A DNA stretch of 64,000 nt from Gyromitra esculenta (Eukaryota; Ascomycota; Pezizomycetes; Pezizales; Discinaceae), in the NCBI GenBank assembly GCA_038503075.1, contig JBCAML010000005.1, forward strand, positions 310,001 through 374,000, given 5' to 3'. Under the pieces are notes generated by a model. It was not told where the DNA came from. It searched no databases and worked only from the letters and a program-made list of their open reading frames with translations. A program made the position numbers and the translations under genes. The number at the start of each line of letters is the position of its first letter. The first letter of the stretch is position 1. Below, piece after piece: positions 12,972 to 22,157 of the stretch.

Positions 12972-13837
12972 ATCTTCTTCAACGTGAGGGTAAAGACAAG
13001 TTACCTTTTCTCCGAGGAGTATATCGTGACTATATGCGATGCTGTTTGTCCATCCTGACTATTGAGCACAAAGTCTTCCGTAATTTAGGCACCGAATTTC
13101 CCTATCCCATATTCAGCCTCCCGCTGACGAGACTAGAGTTGAAGACTCTAGGGCTATGCGCTAGCCGGAGAACGCATCCGTTCTCTGTCAATCAAGTGTC
13201 TGTCGATGCGAACGGCGAATAGACAAAGGGTTTTGGCAAAACAGAGGTCTCGATATCAGAACCCCAATTACATGTACTTCTCTATTGTGCTGCGGGGGCT
13301 GAAATATTTTTTTTCTCTAGCTATTCCCTTCCTCTCTCCAGATCCCCAGCGCCTCGATAAACCTCGATCTGAAATGGGGGAATTAATTAGTATGGTAGTT
13401 AGTCGTTAAAGGTTATGATACGGTCTGACGTTATGCACGTGGCTTCAAGTACCGGAAGGGGCAAGCTTAATGGCCATTAGTGTGGGGGGTTCGTGACCAA
13501 TGCTCTCACAGTTGCTCTTTTCCTTCCTTCCACGACACGTTACGACGAGCCACTGAGATGATACTAGATTCCTCCTCGCAACTAGAGTACATGTAGTCTT
13601 GATCTTCAGGGATTTCGAGACTCAATTCTAGAATATGAAGGTGAAATCGTACGGCGGGGTTCGTCCGATTAGAGATCTAAGGCCCCGCAGACCTGGTTCT
13701 TAAAAGGCTGCACAAGAGATTCGATCGATCGAACCTCGGTTTCTTATTAGCGGTAGACTATAACCTTCCTCAACTAGTGCGTGTTCTGTCGTGCTAATAG
13801 TGTGAATGAAATCATAGGTCCAACGCTCAAGCAAGTA

Positions 13838-13982
13838 CTCGTTCCCGGTAATATGAACCAGAAAACAGGGTATCCGACCATGTACCACAACACCATTCTC
13901 AGGCTACATGTTATACGAAGCCACTTCCATAGCATACAAAACCACACTTCCCTATTTTCCGGTCCATATTCTCGAAAACGAG
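13838..13982. mobile_element. MITE family 2, copy 2
   Basis: A 145-bp element flanked by TA on both sides. Left end CTCGTTCCCGGTAATATGAA; the right end reads in reverse complement CTCGTTTTCGAGAATATGGA. The interior, with the shared segment CTCAGGCTACATGTTATACG, is nearly identical to the copy at 7839. No ORF. Confidence 0.88.
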
Positions 13983-14143
13983 TAGATATCCTAGAGTAGA
14001 GTGTTCCGAAAATACCGACACCTATAACACGGCTTACAGATAGTTACCTCCCGAGCGATTGGCACTTTGTCGACGACCATAGCCCAGGCTTTGTTTTCCG
14101 CTCCGTATAGGTATCTAAGATCTGTGCGCGATATATCTTGCTA

Positions 14144-14288
14144 GAGTAGTGGAGGGTATCGTGAGGCAGGGGGTATAACGAGGCTTGGCTCACAAACTCA
14201 ATATTTCGCTACCTAACAAAGATCAATTTGTTAGCCAAGCCTGTCAAGCCTCGTTATACCCTCTGCCTCGCGATCCCCTCCACTGCTC
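14144..14288. mobile_element. MITE family 4, long palindrome
   Basis: A TA-flanked 145-bp palindrome. The left arm begins GAGTAGTGGAGGGTATCGTG and the right arm, reverse complemented, GAGCAGTGGAGGGGATCGCG; both continue through GGTATAACGAGGCTTG. The arms are about 45-50 bp and the loop is AT-rich. No coding potential. Confidence 0.82.
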
Positions 14289-14336
14289 TATCGCAAATGA
14301 AGATTCAAGGTAAATTAGATCCCAGTTTCGTTATTA

Positions 14337-14475
14337 GAGTGTTTTGGCCAACCCCATGACAACCAAAATTCGAGCTCAGAATATGAATTCTTGGCGTAAT
14401 TACTATGTGAAAATCCGCCAAGAATTCATATTCTGAGCTCGAATTTTTGTTTGCGACGCAGTGGCCAAAACACTC
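14337..14475. mobile_element. MITE family 5, long palindrome
   Basis: A TA-flanked 139-bp palindrome. Both arms begin GAGTGTTTTGGCCA and share AATTCGAGCTCAGAATATGA further in, for arms of about 60 bp around a short central loop. Confidence 0.85.
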
Positions 14476-14760
14476 TATTATGTAGGGCTGCGCAGTCACC
14501 TGCTGTGCTCTATTTGTACCCATTTATGATCTTCGGCACTCGTACGTTACCGCTACAATAATATCACCCTCTCCAACATCATCACAGCCAGCGATTAAGG
14601 CGTTAAGGCACTTTTTAAGCTTTCTATATCACGGTCATTGCAGCTTTACCCTACATTTGCATGAGGCTCTTACCCTCGGACTTATGGGCAAGCTCACATC
14701 CATATGCAAACGCCAGCACGATAGGATACCAGCCTAACTAGCACTCCTTCCTCTCACATA

Positions 14761-15078
14761 CCGTATTTATTCGCATAATTGGCTAAGTCCGGTATCTCCG
14801 AGGCACTTGTAGCAACCAGCAAATTATATATAAAGTTGTTGTACATATGTATACTTCCAGATTTCTGAACACAGCGTTGCAACGGCCACAATCCCTGAAG
14901 TACCTGTACTATGGATGTAGGGGAAAGTGACGAGAATCTGATTAGATAAATGCAAAGACCCACAGCAAGATTATCTAATCAGATTCTCGTCACTTTCCCC
15001 TACACCCGTAGTACAGAACGTGTAGTTTGCTGGTACCCCGGAGATATCGGACTTAGCCAATTACCCGAATAAATACGG
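14761..15078. mobile_element. MITE family 6, bipartite palindrome
   Basis: A 318-bp TA-flanked element. Outer inverted repeats begin CCGTATTTATTCG and continue through AATTGGCTAAGTCCG. A second, better preserved inner pair (GTAGGGGAAAGTGACGAGAA and its complement) surrounds the centre, so the whole element can fold back on itself. Confidence 0.85.
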
Positions 15079-15213
15079 TACACTAACTAACAATTTGCAT
15101 AATAACCTATTGAAAAGAGGTAACGGTAAAAATCCCCTTGAGTTGCGACTTTTTATTGCGACAGCTATAGACTATAGTGCTCCCTATTAAGGGGGGTACT
15201 GCATCGTGCAGGG

Positions 15214-15297
15214 GGGCTTTTTTTTTTGTTAAATCATTGTTTTATTGTTTAAATGGGTACAAAAATATCGCATGCAACAGAAGCTATGGTGTGAGCA
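15214..15297 (-). mobile_element. 5'-truncated LINE tail (same family as the large LINE)
   Basis: On the minus strand about 84 bases match the 3' end of the LINE at 26391, ending in the same poly(A) stretch. It is flanked by 16-base near-repeats, ACTGCATCGTGCAGGG (15198-15213) and ACTACATCGTGTAAGG (15298-15313), which differ by three G/A or C/T changes. The size equals the target duplication of the large LINE. Reverse transcription must have stopped within 90 bases of the tail. Confidence 0.75.
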
Positions 15298-16012
15298 CTA
15301 CATCGTGTAAGGAAATACGCATATACATATATCTTTACCATGCAATAAAATATATACATACATCTGCTAGAATTTTGAAAATAGTAAATTAATATCAATA
15401 TTTTTCCTTGGCGCGTTTGGAAATCTAAATATTCAGGCAGAAGTCATCCCCGATGCGGACCAAGTTCGCCTGATGCTTTAGAGTGGGCCAATTCCTCTAT
15501 ACTTTATTCGCATAAATTATCAGTTCACGCGGCATTCATCGGGGATTAAGGTAGAAGCATCCCTATATCGCAACGTATTTTATCTTATAGGCGTACTACG
15601 GAATACGGTACCACAAACCACTATAAAATGTTAATATGTAGATATGGTAAAATTTCTAGCTATAGGCTGACTGTTAGAACATAAGGGGCTCGGGTATCTC
15701 TTGCAGAAAAGACGAACCGATAGCTATTCACTTCTTGATTTGATAAACAGATAAGCCACACTTACATGTATATACTTATTATGAGGAATATTACGTGTAT
15801 ATATGTAGTTGAAGCGGGCCGATACGAAAGGTAATTGATAGTTGCATAATTGCACAAGTTTAAGAGATGAGATTGAAAAGCAAAGTATATAGTCACAAAC
15901 CAACTGCTAGCTCCGCTGACCTAAACGACAAAAGCCCTTCACACAAAAACATACTATGGCAATACCTAACACGCTAAAAGCTATCCTTGGCTAAAGGACG
16001 TCATCTACCTCT

Positions 16013-17593
16013 CTAGAGGCCAAACATTTTCATAACGGCCAATCCGACTATACTAGCGTCAACACCCTTAATACCCTCTTCAATCCTAGCACGACTTCCG
16101 ACAACCTCCCTTGCAACCTCCTCCCACTCAATCTTTTCATCTTGCACACCCGCAAGCGTTTCCAATTGACTCGGTGAAAGTATGCCCTTGGACTTTCTAA
16201 TTTTTCCATCGACGATAACGGTGTGCACATCTCTTGCACTAGCATGTAAAACAATGGCACCAATGGGATCCTTTGGATTACCGCAAACCATCGCTGGAGA
16301 AGTCCCATCGAAAATAACGATATCTGCTAGCTTGCCTTCCTTAATGCTTCCTAACAAGTCCTCCATCCCAATAGCTCTGGCCCCGCCTATGGTCCCCATA
16401 TTGAACACTTCTTGTGCTGTGATGTTTGTTTTGGCGGGCATGTGGCCGACTTCTTTGGTATAGCTATCTCTAGCAGATTGCAGGAGTAATCTCATCTGTC
16501 CGAAGAGATCTGCAGACGTAGTAGAATGGCAATCGACACCAAGAGATGAGATAGCACGAAGCTCGGGCCTGGAGCAAACTGGCGAGCCCATCCCCATCTG
16601 AAGTTCGGTTGAAGGAGTAGATGTGATAAAGCCTCCCTTAGAAGAGAGTAGTGATATCTCCTCGGCCGTGATCGCATTCGCATGAGAAAACAGTACGTCT
16701 TTGGAAAGGAGGTTGTAATCACTGAGGACTTTGATGGAGGGTAATGGTGCCGCGTGATGACTCGTGATAAGCCCCAGATTCAATTCCCTGGCCTTTCCGA
16801 TTATGACTTCAACGACTTCTCTAGGAGCGGAGATACCATCAAAAGCTAATCCCGTGGTAACTCGCCCATGGCCGACGATTTCCGGTAGCGAAGCTAAGCG
16901 CTCCAGTTGTTCTGCGAACCAAGAGGGTGGGTTGGTGTCGAGGGTATATTCTGGCGACCAAGTTGCAACCCTGGCATTAGGACAATAGCAATAGATAGAA
17001 CGGATCCCTGAGGTGAGAGTTGCGGAAACAGCAGATAGCACTACAAGTTTTTAGTGTTTACGGGTCAGCTATTGTCCAAGCACCTAAGGTTGATGGGCAA
17101 AAATAGATAAAACCCTACCATTCTCTTCTGCATGATTAATATGGCTGTGATCAACCACGGTGGTTGTACCTGCGTCTAACGCCTCAAGACACCCCGCTAA
17201 CTGTCCCCAGAAGACATCATTGGGTTTGTACAGCGGCCCCGCAATAAAGTTGACTGTAGAATAAGTTGATAAAAATCAGCATCTCACTCTTGGTCCCTGG
17301 GATGGTTAGAGGGCTTATATACCTGTAATAAGGTAATCAACCAGTGTAGAATCAGCAGAGCCTTTCGTCTGGGTATGCCACATGTGGCGATGCGTGTCAA
17401 TAAACCCAGGAGAAATGATCTTGCCCGTACAATCGATCACAACTGTATCTTTCTCCGCAGGTATTTCCTGAGCGATGCGTTCGATTAAGTTGCCGCGGAT
17501 AAGGAGGTCGGATACGATTGGATTAATGACATGGCCATCGTGAGAATGAATGAGGAGTGTTCCGTTCTTGAGAAGAATGCTATTAGTTGTCAT
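16013..17593 (-). CDS. Amidohydrolase (metal-dependent, cytosine/guanine deaminase-like), three exons
   Basis: Exons 17593-17323, 17253-17119 and 17040-16013 join to an open frame of 477 residues across introns of 69 and 77 bases. Motifs of the amidohydrolase superfamily are in order: IISPGFIDTHRHMWHT (metal-binding HxH near residue 70), TTTVVDHSHI, LITSHH (metal-ligand histidine), FSHANAIT and GVDCHSTTSADLF (catalytic aspartate). Near the C-terminus, LGSIKEGKLADIVIFDG is the usual close of the composite beta-sandwich. These features fit a cytosolic zinc hydrolase of the chlorohydrolase/aminohydrolase group acting on a cyclic amidine or amide. The substrate cannot be read from sequence. There is no signal peptide, and no neighbouring gene suggests a pathway. 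Confidence 0.9.
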
Positions 17594-18303
17594 TTTGGGA
17601 AGGAGTTCTAGAATTGCTACACTACTAGAGTAATAGATCTGTAGATTGGTAACGCCGTCTTGATCTTGTTATTATGAAGTTTTTTACGGAAATCAAGTGT
17701 ATCTTTATATCTCTAGATTTGGATTGACGTTGTGGCATAAGCGGAGGAATAAAGCCCGCTGGCCTGGCCCAGGGTCCAAGGTTGCATGAACTTATGTACT
17801 ATAATCTTACAAACAGCTTTACCTGATTTGGACAAGGAAATTGACCATTTATAATCACTCGTGACTCGGTCTCGTCCAAGGTGTCCATGGCGAGTCTAGA
17901 CCGGAATACTGCTCTCAGCAAGAAATAATCTGTGAGAAATCATGCCGTTTGTGTGTCGTTGCTGGGTATCGATAATTCCTCTAAATAAGCTTGGTGGTTT
18001 TAATTACTGCGAATGCTGCTACGAAGAGTTGGTTCAGGAAATGATGACACTATTGGAGATAGGCCCAATGAATTTGAGTGACCTGCGCTTGTAGGTGGCC
18101 ATGGGGCTTTTTTTTGTTCAATTCTTTAATCGTAGCTAGCACTTGAGCTATGACAACACATATATACATCTTTTCTCCCCCAGATCTTTGACCTACTCCT
18201 TCTTATCTTCTTGGCCACATAGTCGGTTTCTCAACTGCATATCCCCCATCTAGTGGGTGGGGCTTCCTAGCTGGCCCAAAAGAAAGTTTGAAAATTACTT
18301 CTA

Positions 18304-18457
18304 CAGCTCAATCGCCCTATAAGGGTTCGCTCTATAAGGGTATGCTTGGCGACCCCAATTTCTATTTATGGGTATCAGACGGCTAGTTTATAAGGGTATC
18401 TGCTATATAAGGGTACAAATTTTGGTCCGGAGTGACCCTTATGGGGAGATTGAACTG
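18304..18457 (+). mobile_element. MITE family 3, complete copy
   Basis: A 154-bp TA-flanked element. The left end is CAGCTCAATCGCCCTATAAG and the right end, reverse complemented, CAGTTCAATCTCCCCATAAG. Inside, at least four TATAAGGGT units recur near the two ends, like subterminal transposase-binding repeats. A truncated copy lies at 7990-8058. Confidence 0.8.
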
Positions 18458-18564
18458 TATGAACTATGTCGGGGATACGGGTGATCACATGAAAAGATGG
18501 ATTGATATCGGGAGCGGATGTGGATAGAGGGGAAAGGGCATTGGAAAAATAATATGTTTGAGGA

Positions 18565-18588
18565 GGGGCGGGGGGAGGGGGGGGGGGG
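18565..18588 (+). other. Uninterrupted G-rich run with quadruplex potential
   Basis: The plus strand carries four G, C, six G, A, then twelve G. This satisfies the simple rule of four G-tracts with short loops. It lies outside any gene. Confidence 0.5.
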
Positions 18589-19379
18589 TTTATACTCAAA
18601 TTCGATTCGGTGTATGCGCGTATAGTGAGTCCCTTGGGAAATAACCATTGCTAACCTGGGATCATGTGTGCAAGAACCGCAGGCCGAAAGTTAATTTCAC
18701 AGCTCCCATTAAAGCATGACAGATAGGGGACGAGCTTAAATCGATGGTTCGTTTTGCCGCGCCACTGTACACACATGTAGATTCTAGAAATGAACCAGTC
18801 TCTGAATATATATTTTTGGTTACTATGAAAGTATCGTGCGTTGTCATCTAGATAACCACCGCCATAGCCAACATATAACCCTATCGCCACTATATTACCA
18901 ACACAACAAATTATTAGTCCCCGGCAATTTTCTAGTAATATTAACCGAGAAAGAAAAATATAGTCATAAGATCATGAAAAAAGAAAAAAAAGTCGTCATG
19001 ACAGTCGTGATCGGTCGTAGAAAAATCGTAAAAACGCAAAAACAAAAATGGTAAAGGGAAACAAAAACGAAGCTGCCAATATTAAGACAATTTAGACAGT
19101 CAACATAATCAGCTATACCCTAAAAAAAAATAAGTAAAATCGTAACCAAATGAATAAAAAAGATAAACATAACTCCATATACCACACCATTCTCTCCAGA
19201 ATGATTAAAAGTCAGTCTCCAAAAAAAAATCACCCTCGCTAAAATACAACCCAAGACCCCATCGCAGATACCCCAAAAACAATTTTATAGAACAGTCCCA
19301 ATCCCAGCCCCCGGCCCCCAGAATCACCCAAATTTCTCATCCTTAAATAAATATTAAACTCACTCAAATATCCCACAAA

Positions 19380-22157
19380 TCACATACCCCTTCTGTGTCT
19401 CCACGCCATCGCGCCAGCCGGCCCAATGGCCAACGCTAACCCAAGCCTTATAACCGCACCCCATCCTAGCTCATCCTCATCCCCATGATACCCTTTATCC
19501 TCTGAGTTTGGGTAATATGTCCCATGGCTTCCTTCCATGCGGCTCACAAATTTCCCATCCTCACCCGCCTTTTCATCAGGCTGGAAATATATGAAATCCA
19601 TCTCATCCCAAACTTCTGGCATCCCCATCTGCACTTCAGTCGAGGCGGGAGTTTCCGCAACAGGAGCGTGGATGGTGTTCCAGTAGTTGACGCCCGCTGC
19701 AATACCCTTATGTACGGCAGTAGTTGCCACGGGAGTAATAATTTGTGCTCCAAGGTACAGCCCCGTTGTTCCAACAGCGATGAGGAATAGCAGCAAGAAT
19801 ACCTTTAGCTTTCTGGGAGAGAGCAGCTTTTTGATTGATGCTGCTCGCTGTTGTCCAAAAAATTCGGCAAGAAGACCAGGTTTCTCGGTGCCCTTGGAAT
19901 AAGGGCTAATAGCCCTACGAGAGAAAATAGTGACCCATACAAAGATGCCCAGATACGACATAATCGCAATAAGAGGACTAAGATCCTCGAGCAATTTTCC
20001 TTCTCCGAAAAAAGCATCTGGAAGCCCTCTGCTAGTTGTGCCATCAGTGAAAAGGTAAACAAAACCGGTTGATAGAGTAACTAGAAACCCAAGAATGAGG
20101 AAAGCAAGCACAAGTGAGATAGAGATATTCCAGAATATTGGGCCCTGGAGGTAGTATTTTGTTGCTCGGGGAATTACAAATATCGTGATGAAGTTCTGAT
20201 GAATTACTGGCGCTGGTAGTTCTATTACTTTTGTCTCCGGAATTTCGACTGGGCTTTCGGTTTTCGGGATTTCGGCTTCTGGAACTTTGGCTTTCGGGAT
20301 TTCGGCTTCCGGAACTTCGACTTCCGGGATTTCGATTTCCGGGACTTCTGGTTCAACAGCTTTTAGTTCTGGTGTCAACTTTTCTTCAGGGGATTCGGGT
20401 TCGGTGTATCGTTTGCCCTCAAGTACCGATCTAAAGAACTGGTCCGCAGTGGTGCACAAGCCTTCCGTAGAAATAGCCGGCCCCATATCCTGATGTTTAG
20501 GTCGCGCAACCGAATCTCTCGTGAAATCGATCGGAGGTTGCAACAGCATTGACGAAGCCGGTGAAGTTCCAACAGAAGACGCAATGGTGGGGGGGGGAGG
20601 GGAAGGCATCCGCGAAACTGGTTCGGAGACATCCACAAAAGGTGTCCTTGTGCCTTTTCCAGCGAACACAACCTCTGGGGTGGTCGGTCGGCTGTATGGG
20701 TACGCTAGCCTAGATCCATCTGAACTGCCAGGACGACTGTGAGTATATGTATAAGACAATCGTGAAAGTTCTGGGGTGGTAGGGCGACCATAGGCGTTGT
20801 AGGGCGACAGCCTAGACGGCTCTGGACTGCTAAAAACTCTATTTGAGATCCGTGAGATATCTGACGCACTGTAAGAGTGCGACAGACTCCTCTGCCCAGA
20901 CTCCGGTGTGCTAGGTCTAGATTGGAATGAATATGATTTAGAGTGGCGCATCTCTCTAGGATTGCGATCTCTTGAAGAGTATGGGCATTTGTGATCATCG
21001 TGATCACTCCCACTTCGCGTTTCGCCAACTACTCCGCTAGATGTTGCAGGACGGTCTTCGTCCACTGGCTTTGGGAGATTTTGATAAATCCCACGGATGG
21101 CTGAGAAATCTGCTGGCAAGCTTTTCCTCCTTGCAGGTGTTGTTGGCGGTGTCGGGGGGATAGCAGATACCTGCTGTCTAGCAGGCGTTGTTGGGTTGAG
21201 CAATCGTCGATCATGGGGGTGTTCGTGCAGATTAGATGTAGACTCCCTAGGCGGTGTCGGTACTTCTATTCGCGAGGATTCTCTTGGAGGTGTAAATTCT
21301 CTAATGGGAAGGGTAACTATCTTTCCAACTGCTGATGCTGGCGATTCATCCGTGTGCCTTGGAGGTGTCGAGAAATTTGCTGATCCTGTTTCATGATGTA
21401 TGGTCGATTTCGGTGGTGTCCTACGCCAGTCTCTCGCCTGGGTTGTTAGATTAGTCGAGTGTCGTCTCGCTAACGTCGGCTCGCTTGAAGTTTCTACTAT
21501 ATCCTTCAGGGATAGGGCCAAGGATTCACTGACAGGGCTAGGCCATGATGGTGATGGTGATTGTACAGTAGTCCTTTCGTGGTGGTGATTGTTACCGCTC
21601 GCGATACAATCAATGCACGCAGGAGAAGACGACCTCATAAAAGGTGAAGGCTCAAGCCTCTTCTGTTCCCTTTTCTCAGGTAAAGGAGTAGTAGGCCTCT
21701 CAGCTGTTCTCGGCCTCCCAAAGTGGTCGGTATTAAGGTCGGTAACGATCTGAGGAGAGTTGAGACTTTCAGACGCAGTCTTCTCTAAAGGGGTTGATTT
21801 CTGAATTAATGGGATGTCGAAATATCCCAACTTAAGTCCCTCCGCCAGGGAGCTGCCAATAGATCTCGCTTCTCTCTCTTTCTCGTCTCCAGACTCCTCC
21901 TCCACGATAGCTTCTAGAAGTCCTAACCGCGAACCCACAGCGGCGCCAGTATCCCATGAAGCGTTTCCTTCTTCTTCTACTTTCTCTCCCCTCTCCCCGT
22001 CCTCCCCGTCCTCCTCTTCATCCTCGCATAAATCGTCATCCTCTCGAAAGTCATCCGATCGCATTATGTCGCGCTGGGAAATTGGCGGCGTCGGTCCGAA
22101 GACGGTGAACATACGCTTCGTAGGCGACATAGGAAGAGACTCGTCACGGGAGTCCAT
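19380..22157 (-). CDS. Large disordered protein with C-terminal membrane segments
   Basis: A single-exon frame of 925 residues from the ATG at 22157; an upstream in-frame ATG at 22301 would add 48 residues of poor coding character. The first 640 residues are acidic, then S/T/P-rich and disordered, with recurring PTPP, TTPE and TPPR motifs and three copies of RPTTPE. A degenerate repeat of the type EVPEAEIPKA follows (about residues 650-690). The last 250 residues hold about four hydrophobic segments, including ISISLVLAFLILGFLVTLST, a segment around PLIAIMSYLGIFVWV, and KVFLLLFLIAVGTTGLYLG. It is probably a membrane-anchored protein with a long phosphorylatable cytosolic arm. I do not recognise a named family. 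Many other-frame ORFs here are shadows of this compositionally biased gene. Confidence 0.75.
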   Translation of the reverse strand: MDSRDESLPMSPTKRMFTVFGPTPPISQRDIMRSDDFREDDDLCEDEEEDGEDGERGEKVEEEGNASWDTGAAVGSRLGLLEAIVEEESGDEKEREARSIGSSLAEGLKLGYFDIPLIQKSTPLEKTASESLNSPQIVTDLNTDHFGRPRTAERPTTPLPEKREQKRLEPSPFMRSSSPACIDCIASGNNHHHERTTVQSPSPSWPSPVSESLALSLKDIVETSSEPTLARRHSTNLTTQARDWRRTPPKSTIHHETGSANFSTPPRHTDESPASAVGKIVTLPIREFTPPRESSRIEVPTPPRESTSNLHEHPHDRRLLNPTTPARQQVSAIPPTPPTTPARRKSLPADFSAIRGIYQNLPKPVDEDRPATSSGVVGETRSGSDHDDHKCPYSSRDRNPREMRHSKSYSFQSRPSTPESGQRSLSHSYSASDISRISNRVFSSPEPSRLSPYNAYGRPTTPELSRLSYTYTHSRPGSSDGSRLAYPYSRPTTPEVVFAGKGTRTPFVDVSEPVSRMPSPPPPTIASSVGTSPASSMLLQPPIDFTRDSVARPKHQDMGPAISTEGLCTTADQFFRSVLEGKRYTEPESPEEKLTPELKAVEPEVPEIEIPEVEVPEAEIPKAKVPEAEIPKTESPVEIPETKVIELPAPVIHQNFITIFVIPRATKYYLQGPIFWNISISLVLAFLILGFLVTLSTGFVYLFTDGTTSRGLPDAFFGEGKLLEDLSPLIAIMSYLGIFVWVTIFSRRAISPYSKGTEKPGLLAEFFGQQRAASIKKLLSPRKLKVFLLLFLIAVGTTGLYLGAQIITPVATTAVHKGIAAGVNYWNTIHAPVAETPASTEVQMGMPEVWDEMDFIYFQPDEKAGEDGKFVSRMEGSHGTYYPNSEDKGYHGDEDELGWGAVIRLGLALAIGPAGAMAWRHRRGM

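Larger units (their letters stand above)
12972..16012. other. Intergenic stretch dominated by MITEs
   Basis: About 3 kb without a supported gene. It contains four palindromic MITEs (13838, 14144, 14337, 14761) and a truncated LINE tail (15214). A weaker pair of inverted segments around 15444-15549 is listed under rejected items. Confidence 0.6.
17594..19379. other. Intergenic stretch with a MITE and a long G-run
   Basis: About 1.8 kb between the amidohydrolase start and the end of the next gene. It contains MITE-3 (18304-18457), a G-rich run at 18565-18588, and an A-rich stretch at 18940-19380 with no ORF of coding character. Confidence 0.6.

Noticed and set aside
15441..15549. Possible MITE with ATCCCCGATG inverted ends
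   Set aside because: Only about 12-17 bases pair and no TA or other duplication could be fixed; too weak.
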